This document shows positions 53,066 to 64,000 of a stretch of 64,000 nucleotides of DNA, piece after piece. The position numbers and the translations under genes are program-made. The stretch comes from Cubamyces lactineus. Its lineage: Eukaryota; Basidiomycota; Agaricomycetes; Polyporales; Polyporaceae. The notes beneath the pieces were generated by a model. The model did no database searches. It saw only the letters and a list, made by a program, of their open reading frames with translations, and was not told the origin of the DNA. The DNA lies in the NCBI GenBank assembly GCA_022376465.1, contig JACDTU010000006.1:248001-312000 (forward strand), in the 5' to 3' direction. Position 1 is the first letter of the stretch; the number at the start of each line of letters is the position of its first letter.

Positions 53066-54515
53066 CATGCCTCGGCCGATAGTCCACCAGTACTTTTCGA
53101 CGTCACCGTATGTACCCTTTCAGCCTACTCGTTTAACAATTAAGGACTGCCGTTCACGCTTTATAATGTTATGAGCACGCGCTGGCGAGCTTACCACCTC
53201 GTCCAACGCGTATCTTTAATCGTGATACACTTGTGTGCAATTGGTCGCTATAGTGTGCAGATTCGCGAACGGTTATATCGTCAACGGCCCGTCGGGGTTT
53301 GACGGACAGCAGAGTCCCGACCAATCTCAGCCAGTGGTCCGGCCTCGCTAGGTCAAGTGTTGTGGCCGCCCTCGCTGGATGAGCTTATTGCTCAATTGCT
53401 TCTGGGTGGCGTGAGATGGAGTGGCTGAGATAGGCATTAGTGCGGAGAAGGTGCGGACAGTCCACTACTCCCCGCGCCTCCGGCGGCGGCGGAACACGCT
53501 CGTGCGCCCCCGTTCATATAAGCACGTTCTTCTCAAGCACAGCCTTGCACGTCCCGCTATGTCCCCCTCATGGGGAAGCTTCGGGAGCGTCGCTGTCGCC
53601 GTCGCAGGTTTGCAGCCCGGGATGTGTTTTCCGTCGCTTCTCGTCTTCTAATCTCGGAGTCGCCACATCAAGAACCACACGCGCAGTCCTTCTGTGGCAG
53701 ATGTCAAAAGATAGCCCGCGGAAGAAAACAAACCGTCTATAGTGTGACGCCACCTGACGGAGGCGCGCAGCATGCGGAGTGTGTGTGCTCGCCTTCGCGC
53801 GCGGGCCAGGCAGTCTGTGGCATAAGTATGGAATATATCCATTTTCGTGGTGGAGGGGGTTCGCGCGGAGAACATGCGACCGGAAGGGCGCACCTCGAGG
53901 CGAATTGATTTGTCTTCTCTTGTTGCCTTCCCGGACGACATGACCTAGGGACGGTTGTCGCGTGTCGCAGATCACCTACATTTGCTCACCTTGAAACGCT
54001 GGTGCCCGGGTGCAGTCCCATACACCAGCCCGCTCGCCAAAGGCCTGCCGTAACTGCCCTTGCACCTTCAGCCACGCAATGCGTGGCTGCGGTTCCACCG
54101 ATGAAATCGACTATATCGACGAAGCCAGATAAAGCGTATGCTACATAACTTACAAAGAGTCCAGTCCCCGCCGCACAGGGCAGCACCCGCGAAACAGAAA
54201 GGAGAAGTACAAGCTAGACGGGACGTAACGTAGGTATATACAGCGGGTATACTTGTGATTTATCGTGCCTATGCAAAGCTTCGAGATGCGATCGTATCGT
54301 GCCAAACCCCCAATAACCAGCGACCGAGCCCTTTATACCTAGAAGCCACGAGAAAGAAAGGAGAAAAATATAGAAAGTGAGGAGGGGAGGACAGCACATA
54401 CAACATAACCCGAATGATTGGAATACGTTCTGCACAGCACTTTACGAGGATATACGCGAAAGCATAGAGAGAGACGGTACGAAAGTCGAGTGATTCCGAG
54501 CGCACCGGGATATCG
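53066..54515. other. No gene supported
   Basis: Several overlapping frames of 65-135 codons exist on both strands around 53420-53975, none with domain-like composition or splice support. The last 300 bases are probably the 3' UTR of the Med25-like gene. Confidence 0.5.
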
Positions 54516-56971
54516 TCACACAGGGTACCATTGGCCTTGCTGCTGGACGTAGCCTGAGACCGGGTATCCCTGCGCTGGGGCGTACTGCCAGCCACCGTCA
54601 ATGGGTGGACCAGCCAGCTTCACCCCCATGCGCACCTCATCCTGATAGACGGTATACCCGACTTCCTGGGAAGACACGGGATGCCCTTGCGCATGCTGCA
54701 TCGCAGAATAGTACATCTGTTCTTGGACCATAGGTTCGGCCGGAACGAAGGCGGGGCTGGACATCGCGGGTTGCATCGTCTGGACGGCGGAGTGGAGCGC
54801 AGGAGTGATGTTCGCTTGCAGCTCACCCGATCGGACGACCTCCGCCATTTGGGCGTCCGCATTTGCCATCCATTCGGGCGACATAATGAAAGGCTGATCT
54901 TCGGGGTTCTCTGTAGGCTGCGCGGCGAGCGCAGCGATAGACGGCGGTGAGGTCGACGAGCTGCTCGGCGGAGAACTGCCATATGTGTAGTCGCTGAAGG
55001 TGCGCGACGCGTCGCTGTAGCTCGAGGCGGAGGTATGGCTCGGGCTGGGTGCATTTGCGGGCGACGCTGGCTGGCCTTGCTGAGGCCAGTGCGGAACACT
55101 CTCGGGGCCATGTGAATAGTAGTATGGCGGAGCGGAGGCATGGGACTCCGCATACTGCGGTGCTGCGTATGGAGAGTTCATATCCGTCGGACGCGACGTC
55201 ATGACCGTGTGGGGATACGCGTGAGCCTCCGCGGACGTCGCACCTGGCATGGCGAGTGGCGAGTGGGCTTCCGCGAGACCCGTCGTTGTGGCAGGAGACG
55301 CGCGGGATTTGGTCGCAAAGTCCGGCAGCCGTGGCGTCATCGAAGCGAGGCTTTGGAGCGCGGCTAACGTGCCGGGCGACGTGACCGACGTTGGCGATGA
55401 CGGTGTTGACGAGACAAGCGGTGCGATTGGCAGCCATGGTCCACGCCGACGCGCGCGCCGGTCTTCGTTACTCGTGCGCGCGACGAGGGATGCCGGCGGA
55501 AGCTGGTCAGCGGAGTGCCGCCTGCTTGGGGGCGGCTGCGGATGCGGATGTGGATGCGAGTGCGAATGCAGCTGTGAGTCAGAGACGAGCACCTGTGGAT
55601 CTGTGCTGTGAGCGTTGTCGAACGACGGGTAGGTGTATATATCAGACGGAGGCACTTCCAGACGAGGCAGGATGGGTCGGCCGGGCATCGACAGGTGAGC
55701 ATCGACATAAGTCTTCTTCGGCGCCTTGACACCATAGCTCTTCTTCTTGGTGAGACCGTGCATCTGCTGGAGGAAGGAGACGAGCCCGCCGCCGCCGCCG
55801 CCGCTCTCCGGAGGCGAGTTGGATGATTCAGAACCACGACCACGGTTCCGTGGAGAGACCGGAGATGTCGACGACTTCCTATGATGAGGGGAGCCTGACC
55901 GCGGTGGCGAATCCTGAGCAGGAGGCGTATTCGGAGAGACGGGCTTCGAGGGCGGGGAGTTCGGGTTCCCATAGTGACCTTGTGGCGGGACCGTTGGTAT
56001 CAACGGGATAGGAACGGCGACTGCAAACAAGCGAGCAAGCAGTGAGTAGCGGCCGCGAGGAGAGTTGACAAAAGACAACTGAGTGAGCTTACCAGAGCTG
56101 CGTACATATTGTGGCCTACCCGAGAGGCGGATAGAGTATTTCCGAGAGTCAAGCTGGAACCACGCAGGAACCTCTGAGTTACTCTGGAGTTGGAGCTAAA
56201 GTAACGATGTATTAAGAAGGAACGAACGGCCCGCACTCTAGGGTGATGCGCACCGATCTCTTGAAGAGTTCGTGATATGTCCGCATCTCAGCGCCAATGT
56301 TCAGGATGACATGCAGGCGTATGTATTCCTGATCGAACGATGATCAATGGAACTCGGTAGGCTTCTCGACGAGCATCCTGCGTCATACCTGCTTCAACAC
56401 GAGCGCAATGTCGTCCCACGGATCGAATCCGGAAGGTGTGGCCTCAGTCATCGGACTTGAAGACGGCGGGCCGGTAGCTGCAACGAGGACAAAGTGTCGC
56501 GTGGAATTGGTGCCTCTCGATACAGACGCGAGGATCTGAATGGCAGTGGTCAGCATGCTCTAGAGAAGAGGAGGACAAGGAGACGGACAGAGACGGCCTG
56601 GTGGATGACCATCGGCGAGATTTTGGAGCTGTGGCCTTGACCGAGGGCGAGGTCCGGGATATTACGGCATTGTGCTGTATCCATGATGGGATAGGTGGCG
56701 ACTGGACATGATGAGGATGTCGTGAGCCATCGCGCTTCCATCTAAGTGAACAAGCGAACGATGAGAAGTCGGAGAATAGGAGCGGCAAGGAACGAACCTG
56801 GACCGATGGGTCGTCCGCTCGGAGGTTCTCGAGCAGAACAGGGAGATATAAGTCTCGGACGTCGGGCCACTTGGCGGCCATCTGGGCAGAATCCTCGACG
56901 AGGATGAGGACGGAGACGGCGTCCCCAGGCATGGCTGGCTTAGAGAACGAGAAGGAGTGCGGAGAGGTCAT
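54516..56971 (-). CDS. Mediator Med25-type vWA-domain protein (putative)
   Basis: Six minus-strand exons, 56798-56971, 56589-56741, 56389-56559, 56254-56328, 56093-56195 and 54516-56020, keep phase and give 726 aa. The N-terminal 230 or so residues form a von Willebrand A-like domain: VSVLILVEDSAQMAAKWPDV, then GHSSKISPMVIHQAV, LTTAIQILASVSRG, RHFVLVAATGPPSSSP, FDPWDDIALVL, and EYIRLHVILNIG. This order matches Med25-type vWA domains, which anchor the subunit to Mediator and bind activators. The remaining 500 residues are disordered, rich in Pro, Ser, His and Gln, with a Gly run and SHPHPHPQPPP. The start Met at 56971 precedes a short linker. Orthology to Med25 is inferred from the domain only. 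Confidence 0.65.
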
Positions 56972-58017
56972 GCTGGGGCGGCTGCTCAGAGAATCCCGGA
57001 AGGGACCTGTAGAACGGTCCAGGACCAGAGGTCAGAGGGGTGACATGGACGCGGGTGGTGAGAAAGATGATAAGGCAAACTGTATACCGTTATAGGTCCC
57101 AACGGCGGACTTTCTAATAAATAACCTACCCAATAGTGAGCAATTTGCCTTGCCGGGCGTGGTTTCGGCTCGAGGTCGGTAAACCTTGTACCTGCTCGCC
57201 GGAACGCTTACGAGCGGATCTTGCGTGGTCGTCGTTCGAGGACAACGTTTAAAGCTTCATGGCATGCGCCCCGTGCCATACCCCTTTTCAGCCAACCGAT
57301 CACTTGTTTGGCCGTTAACCGCGCCCCGACACAGCTAGCTCGCGCGGATTCAGATGGTGAAATGATATAGTTCCAGATGTCCCCAAGCTCGCCGAAGCCG
57401 ACGACCACAATGCCATTTCATTATCTTCCCTCAATCTGCGCTGCGCTATCATAATCCTGCCAATCACTGCTTTAGCTCTCGGTGACCGCGTGTCGCGCCA
57501 TTCGTGAGCGCACGGGGCGTCTCACGGTCCGGTACCGCGGCAGTTCTTCTCAGCTACTGCGAGACCTGGACACTCTCGTTCCCAGAAGCAGTCCACACCT
57601 CTCGCGCTCATCCTGCGCATGCGCGAGCAACGCCAAGGAAAGATCCAGCCTTCATTTACGCCCCTGGGAGCGTCCCAGTCGTGCGTTATGCGGAAATTCC
57701 GCGTATCAAGAACACTTGGTCAGCTGTTCACGCAGAAGGAAGTTTGTGCGCCGAGAGCTGAGAATTCGTATCCGCTTCCGGCCATGCCAACAATGCAATC
57801 CGAGAAAGAGGCAACTTGGTCGCGTTGTACTTAACCCACAAGGTTCTAGCGGCGCTCGAATTATTCATCGTTCGAATTTAGTAATTTCGGTATAGGGTAC
57901 GCGTTGTTTGTGCCAGTTTGGTCGTATTCGCCCTCGCTGCTACCGCCGGCGTGCAGGTTGGTGGAGACCACCAACTTCCCCGCCCTCCCGCCGTCCATTG
58001 ACCTGCCCGTATCCACC
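56972..58017. other. Divergent intergenic region, Med25-like and Whi2-like genes
   Basis: About 1 kb between two start codons facing away from each other, presumably containing both promoters. The frames present (for example 57482-57895 on the plus strand) lack protein-like features. Confidence 0.5.
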
Positions 58018-59297
58018 ATGGCTGCCGTAAACCTCGCCAACTCGCCAATTACGCAGGTCTCCCAAACACCGGTGCAGACGAATCTTCAGCCTCAGCTCTT
58101 GACGCGATTGTTACTCGATCTACGCGGCAAGCGATTCTCGGTCGACCGAGAGAATATCCTGAGCCTTCCCGAATCTGTCCTACTCTGCTTGTTTCCGAAT
58201 GGTCTTGTCCTAAGTCGTCAAAGCGCTGCGTTATCTGATGGAGGTGATAATGATTACGACGAGGAGCTCTATGGGGTTGATGTGCGTGACCATCCTTCGT
58301 CCCGATCGCGTCCGTGTGCTGACCTGACCTGCGCCTCGCTGAATCAGTTCGACCCTGAGTGCTTTGAATATGTCCTCACGTTCTTTCAACATGCCCGTGA
58401 AGAGTTCTACGGAACGCCCAACAACCCTGGACTCCTCGCCGCGCAGCAGCAACTTTTAGAGGGCGGCTCGCCAACGTCTGACTTTGGGCCATCCCCGTCG
58501 CAGAATCCCCTCCTAACCAAGCAGGCGATCATTGTTCTTCGGGAGGAGCTCGAGTACTTCTCCATCCCGCCGAAGAACGGCAAGGAGGCCACAGACGCGC
58601 GGGGCATAGCCAATGACGCGCTGCTCGAACTCAAGCGGAAGTGCGGCGACTACCTCCTCCAGAAGCGCAACATCTTCACAGCCCTCCAACGCAATGTGAA
58701 CAAGGAGAACAACCTCGCCGAGCAGCACCTCATTGACATGCTCTGCATGAGGTCAGTTTCCCATGGTCTATTCATGCGCTGCGGACCTCACGAGTCGGAT
58801 TGTCCTGTGCTTGGTTTGCAGTGGTTTCGATCGCGATGATGAGTGGGGCTACCGTGCAATGGAGCCGTCACGTTGCTGCATATCGTCTATAGCTCTCGTT
58901 CTCCTGAAGACTGGCATCGTACACACGACAAGTCCCTCGGGAGAGCGACAAGTCACTGTCGACTACAACCAGATGGCTACCGCCCAGAAGCTGCTGCTAT
59001 TCTGGAGGAAGCCTGCTGTACGTTGCATGTGTTTCCTTGCGAAATTGTCTCGTATTGAGAATATGTCTGCAGCGCAAGTGCTGGTGGGATGGTATTGAGG
59101 TTGATCTTGCCGGTCCGGGAGAGCCTGAAAAGATCATCAAGCTTTGGGCACGGAGGGTTTGGACGCTGGAGCTCAGCTTGGTGAGTGGCCCTGTTATAGT
59201 AACGTCAATGTTTGGACGCTCACCTGTACGCTCAAGATATGATGGGCATATGGACAGAGACTCTTTATCCGGTTATGACTTGTGTTGGATACCCTAA
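58018..59297 (+). CDS. Whi2-like BTB/POZ-fold regulator
   Basis: Exons 58018-58281, 58348-58751, 58822-59017 and from 59073. The C-terminus is uncertain: either the last exon reads on to the stop at 59297, or it splices at 59180 (LELSL, then GTGAGT) to about 59308. The N-terminal BTB-like domain reads LLDLRGKRFSVDRENILSLPESVLLCLFPNG, then YGVDFDPECFEYVLTFFQHA. A downstream LREELEYFSIPP, KRKCGDYLLQKRNIFTAL, and SGFDRDDEWGYRAMEPSRCCISSIALVLLKTG follow, as in fungal Whi2 proteins. Whi2 works with Psr-type phosphatases in stress response and nutrient control. The first intron (58282-58347) is 66 bp with no stop, so its retention would add 22 residues in frame. Start ATG is in a CCACCATGG context. 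Confidence 0.75.
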
Positions 59298-59754
59298 TCT
59301 CGCAGGATGTACGATACCTCGCATGCCCACAGCTATCGTTTGTCGCTGGATGGTGCTGCCACTACACCTCCAACCATCTTACTGCAAACTGTTCTGACGC
59401 GCCGCTTTGCATCATTCTCTCATTTGTTACTCCATGTAACGGACTCCAACCTAGCTAGCGAGAGCGTAGACTAGACAATATTGCCTTCCCTTCGTACAAT
59501 ATACTTGGGGACGGTCCCTTCGTCGCAGATATTACTTATTCTGATGGCGGCCGGTAAATACCAAAATATTGTGGACGCGGGCGGTTGCTATATTCGGAGC
59601 TTCAATTTGTGGGCCCGCCCGAATTGCCAAAACTAGTCGACTCGCGCGACTTGTTTCTTGGACCTACACTCGCGAGTGTTTCGTGGCCTTCTGCAGATTC
59701 CTGAGGATCAGTTCGTACCAACATCGGAGAGGATCTGCTGTCTGAAGCTATAAC

Positions 59755-60724
59755 ATGGACTTCGATCTGGAAGAACTCGTGAATGTTGAACAAGCGTAGG
59801 TGTTAATTGGGTCTGACTTGGAAAAATCGTCCACGCCGCTGATTCACGGTCCAGATTCTACGAGGACGGGTACAAAGACGGCTTCGCGCACGGCCGCATT
59901 CATGGATCTATCGAGGGCCGGGCGTTGGGCCGCGAGAAGGGCTTCGAAATGTGGGAGGAGCTCGGCTTTTACGAGGGGTTCGCGATAATGTGGAAGGCCA
60001 TCGTCGAGAGCCAGGCCGTCCAGGACGAGTGCGCACCTTCCTATCCGGCGGCGGCGTGCAGAGAGGTATACCATCACATTCGACGCTGTTTTAGGACTCA
60101 CGAGATGCGGCCTTTCTCCGGACCCTGGAACTTTGCTATTGTCATGGGCCCCCTGCAGGCTGCCCACGTTTCTTTTGTGGGTCTGGAAAGGCAATGAACG
60201 CGACGCGGGAGGAGGCCTGCAGGCATGCGACTAAATCGGCTTCTGCTGATATGCTCACCTCACCCCAAATCTGGTCGTATTCTCCTATGAGCCCGAGTGC
60301 GCGTCATTGTGATGGTGTGCCGTTCGCGCTAACCAGCCCGCTTCAATTCCTCGTGCCTCGCGCCAGGAAACTCACGCTGACATCCCCGCCTTGCAGACGA
60401 ACGCTGAACCATATCCGCCACCTCCTCGAGCTCATCGCCCAATTCCCCCGCGAGAACCCGTCTGCGGCAGACGGCCCTGCGGACCTCGATATCCCCAAAC
60501 TCTTCCGCCAAATTCGTTCCCGGTATAAGCTGCTGTGCGCGACGTTGGGCGTACGTCCTACTCTTCGCGCCGCTGACGGCTCTTCGGTCTCTCCCGAACG
60601 TGAGGGCCCGGACCCGGCGGAGCCGACCGCGAGGGATGGTCCGAAGACACAAGGCGCGAGGAAGAATGTCTGGGCTGTCCAGTCGCCGAGCGAGACGTTG
60701 GCAAACACGGAGCTGAATTTCTGA
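59755..60724 (+). CDS. LTO1: LTO1-like protein (Yae1/Lto1 family)
   Basis: Exons 59755-59795, 59855-60028 and 60397-60724 keep phase and give 180 aa. The signature is the deca-GX3 repeat: DGYKDGFAHGRIHGSIEGRA, then LGREKGFEMWEELGFYEGF, with Gly at every fourth residue. The third exon continues RTLNHIRHLLELIAQFPRENP, typical of the helical C-terminal part, then RYKLLCATLGV. Lto1 with Yae1 recruits the cytosolic iron-sulfur assembly machinery to the ribosome recycling factor Rli1/ABCE1. The second intron is 368 bp, so a small internal exon may have been missed. Confidence 0.75.
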
Positions 60725-63700
60725 AGATGGGCAACGCTCGTGCACGGGCTGTCCGCCCTCGCGGTCATCCGGCGCTCTTGCGCCGCGCCACCGGGCCAGG
60801 GGTCGAGGGAAGCGCGATTGTGCCCCGTCGATTGCGTGTGAGTCCGCTTCTCATCTGAACACCGCGTCTCTGCTCACCATTGTCCGACTTCTGCAGCGCG
60901 GGCCTTGCATGGTCCGCCCCAACAGGGTCGACCATGCATCTCGCGGGGACTTGATTATCATCCCTCGCCGCCGGCGCTTCAAGTTGCATGCCTTACACCC
61001 CGTCGAGCTCGGCGTTGTCGGCTGAGCCGTACTGATGTGGCAGATGGTGATATGACTGGCCGTCCGCACCAGAAATCCCGTATCGGTAGTTAGCCACACA
61101 CAAAAGGCTCATCGATATATACTCGGCTGATGATGATCGCTGTCCGATAGTCTGTCTTCTCGTCCAGCAGACCGTGGCTCGCCTTCACCTCGCGGTGATT
61201 TACTTTTGTCCTTCTTCAGTGTTATCGGATAACATCGCAGATCCGTCTTGCTGCAGTGTGGCTTAGATTCCACGCTAGCGTCCAGTCAGCTTCGGCGGAC
61301 TCCTCGCCTGTCGAGCCCCGAACTCACCTCCGCTTGTCCGCTGCAGCCTTTCACCAGCCCAGCGCCGCGACGTCTCTCAAGACGCAGGACGGAGTCGCCT
61401 TCAACGCCGCCTTGGACCTCAGCGAGGCCGCGCTCTAGAGTCTAGACAAGTCATGCTAGCTTCATTCCCGCACGATCGAGGTGTTCATGAGCAGCCGACC
61501 CGGGTGCACTGGTCCGCGCAGCTGTCTCTGCTCCGGCGACAATCCGACATTCCCGGCGGGCGAGGCCATCCCCTCGAGAAGCACGCCTCCTTCCCGAATC
61601 CGCACTCAGGATGACCCGGGCAGTCCCTTCGCGAAGCACGCACGCAACATGCTGTCCGCAACGAGTTTGGTACTGGCTGGTGTGGGCCCCTCGGCATCGT
61701 CCTGCGTTCGGTGTCGATCCTCGATCAGACCCATCGCGGACCGGTACTAAGGGGCACTGCGCCAGGAACAGAGCGGCCGTCGGAGGTTGTGCGTTGCGTG
61801 GTGGCCGTAGCCGCTAGCTGTTTTAGGCGGCGGGGGTCCGTGCTACTGCTCAGCTGTTGCGCGAGAAGCAGCTGACAGGCAACGTTGCTTGCACAATATC
61901 TTTTGTGCCGTTTCTGCGTAATGTATGCGCGGAGGCGTTTGAGAGTCAAGCGGTAGCCAGGTGAGCGATCGCGTTGCGCTCACCGTGCGCTTGGCGAGGT
62001 GTCTGATCGGGATACGGCCTTTGGCTGATTTCAGGCTGGTCAGCGAGCTGACCGCTTCTTAGTTCCAGGAGCAGTCGGTCTCAAAATGTAATGGCTTGTC
62101 AGTGGTCACACATACTCGGTGTACGAAGCGAAGCAGTTGCTTCGCTGCGGCACCCATGCACTACTAACACCATCCTTGCCCAGCACTTCGTCACTCTGCA
62201 CCCGCAATGACGACTCAGCGCAACGGGCTTGACAGAGCCGATGTGCGGAGGTAGGCAGGCGCGTTTGAAACGCTTCAAGGAAGCCACCACGAGCTCGACG
62301 CTGTCATTTTGTCAGACGGCCGGATGCAGCGCGGTGGACCGGAAGACAAATCGTATAATCACGGTCTCGTGTGCAGGTATTAGCGTCCGAGTCCGACGCG
62401 CAATAAATCCCTAATGTGAATGATAATAACTGTTCCCTCCGGGGCGATCAATGCCGGACGTCTCAGCTTCCGAAGACTCACTTACTGAACTCCGGTCTCA
62501 TTTATTCATCGCACTCTGACAGAGTGATCGCTGGTCTGCGTAGCGGAGAGACAGAAGACGGCGGGCTCGCTGGTCGTCGCCAGGGACGGGTGCCAGGACT
62601 GTGGAGACTACTGTACGCATCACGGTCCGCCGCTACTACCCGCCGCTTCCATTGAGCTTGAATAACCACTAGCCGAGTATGATGAATGTGCATCCGAAGC
62701 CGGTCGTTCATACGCAACGCAATGGCTATAACGCCGGTGCATGGTTGTGTGCCACATTACTAGTAGTCTAGTACTACGGTGTGGATGGTACATTCAAGTT
62801 GGACATTACATTACCAATGGAAAATGATGTCGCTGCACGTCTGCCTCGCGGTATTCATACGGTGCAGTTTCAGTAACTTAGTTTCGGCCAGTCCACGGAC
62901 TACCACCCATCCAAGTGGAGCTTCCCAACGGCCTAGAGCAACGGAGTAATGGAACACATCTGGAATCAAGAGGCCGAACGGTGCCTGCAGTGCGGTAGCC
63001 TCGTTCCACCTGTCACTGTCAACGATCGGGTGGGTGGAATATGCGTGCGCCGTGCACCGTGGGCCTGCGCAATGTAGGCCGAAACCTTGCAATATGTGAT
63101 CAAGTCCGGACGCCGAACCTGTGCGTTTACATTTCCGCGTCGATCCCTCCGTCCGCGGAGGCCAAGGCATCCCAAGACAGCTGTCTTCCAAGTGCTCCCC
63201 GACGTGTGTATCATTCGCGAAGCTACACATACACATCACATGCCAGGAGCCAGGACAAAATGCGCTAGACCGCCAGGAAGGCGGAATGTGTCCCCAATGC
63301 CGTCACCTCGCCCGTCGAATACTGAACGCCATGAGACACCATGCGGACTTGACGCTGCAACATCAAAAACACAGGACACACGGAACTCCCAGCAACATGC
63401 ACACACACGCCTTTCCCAAGACCCCCTCCCCTACCACGCACGCCACGCCTTCGCGCATCTGATCGCCCCCACCGTCCTCCGCGGGTCCCCGCCGGTGATT
63501 AACGTCGGTGAGAACGCCATCCACGGAATTGGCCCCAATCAGACAATCAAGCGACGAGACGCGAGACGCGCCGGGAGAAACGAAGGTGGACGGGCAGTCA
63601 GCGTTGAAGGTCTTCCCCGCATGACTTGCACGGCTGCGCATGCCGGCGGACGTGGAGAATCTGAGGACATTGGCGGTACGTTGACATGTGGACATGGTCG

Positions 63701-64000
63701 CTCAGCGCTCTGCGCTCAGTGCACAGAGATGGACGTACGTACGTACGGGGCTCGTGACAATCAGGGTTCAGGTCTAGATAGCTGGATGGCAACGCAAGAA
63801 GAGAACGCACGTAGAGTTCCAGTACGTCTCCCTGGCACCGCGACGGCAGTGGCCGCAATGCTGCGGCGAACTACCAGGACGCCGTGAATGAGTAGATCTT
63901 GCGACGCCTCTGCGTGGTACTATGAATTGACCCGGGGACATCGGGGACGTCATCCCGCAGTTCGAAGTTGTTGTGGTGTTGTTCGAAGTTCAGGATTGGA
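60725..64000. other. No gene supported
   Basis: The last 3.3 kb contain many overlapping frames on both strands, the longest a 266-codon plus-strand frame at 63087-63887. None shows recognisable motifs, consistent composition or a phase-keeping exon model. No tRNA, LTR or terminal inverted repeat was seen. It may be intergenic DNA or eroded repeats. Confidence 0.5.

Noticed and set aside
63087..63887. 266-codon plus-strand frame near the window end
   Set aside because: No motif, overlapped by several equally long frames, composition typical of chance GC-rich frames.
1..64000. CRISPR arrays, bacterial operons, rRNA or tRNA genes
   Set aside because: No spaced direct-repeat array, no operon layout and no recognisable tRNA or rRNA sequence. 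The window is eukaryotic.

Overview
This window is nuclear DNA of a filamentous basidiomycete, most likely a wood-decay agaricomycete. The evidence is gene structure (many introns of about 45-65 bp with GTRNGY donors and YAG acceptors), a cluster of FunK1-type protein kinases (a family expanded in mushrooms), chromodomain Ty3/gypsy retrotransposons and a PIF/Harbinger transposase remnant. Species cannot be named from the sequence alone.

Region 1 (1-15.2 kb) is transposon territory. A Harbinger-type transposase fragment and a 567-bp element with 40-bp terminal inverted repeats are followed by an old, decayed chromovirus on the + strand (5' LTR at 2479-3039). A complete 8,904-bp chromovirus of the same family lies antisense inside the old copy's integrase coding sequence (4940-13843). 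It has two LTRs that look identical, a 5-bp target duplication (CAGAG), a self-primer binding site, gag, a -1 frameshift signal, pol (protease, RT, RNase H, integrase, chromodomain) and a 3' ORF of unknown function. Its leader of about 1.08 kb contains a reading frame of about 300 codons but not one ATG in any sense frame. This is the strongest candidate for something undescribed.

Region 2 (15.2-28.3 kb) is a segmental duplication. A FunK1 kinase gene and a convergent purine nucleoside permease (NUP) gene occur twice: kinase A with a broken NUP copy, and kinase C with an intact NUP. A wrecked kinase copy (B) and a 374-bp non-autonomous DNA element lie between them.

Region 3 (30-45.1 kb) holds ordinary single-copy and duplicated genes: a BRD7/9-like bromodomain protein, a small Cys-rich membrane protein, two tandem copies plus one distant copy of an uncharacterised multi-pass membrane family, an FSH1-type serine hydrolase and an M20-type peptidase. 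The last two genes need 16-17-nt microexons.

Region 4 (45.6-53.1 kb) carries two more FunK1 copies on the - strand (D apparently intact, E damaged) and an F-box-like relic.

Region 5 (54.5-60.7 kb) contains housekeeping-type genes: a Med25-type vWA protein, divergently paired with a Whi2-like BTB protein, then LTO1. From 60.7 kb to the end no gene could be supported.

Exon coordinates come from reading splice sites by eye and checking that reading phase is preserved across every junction. They have no transcript support.
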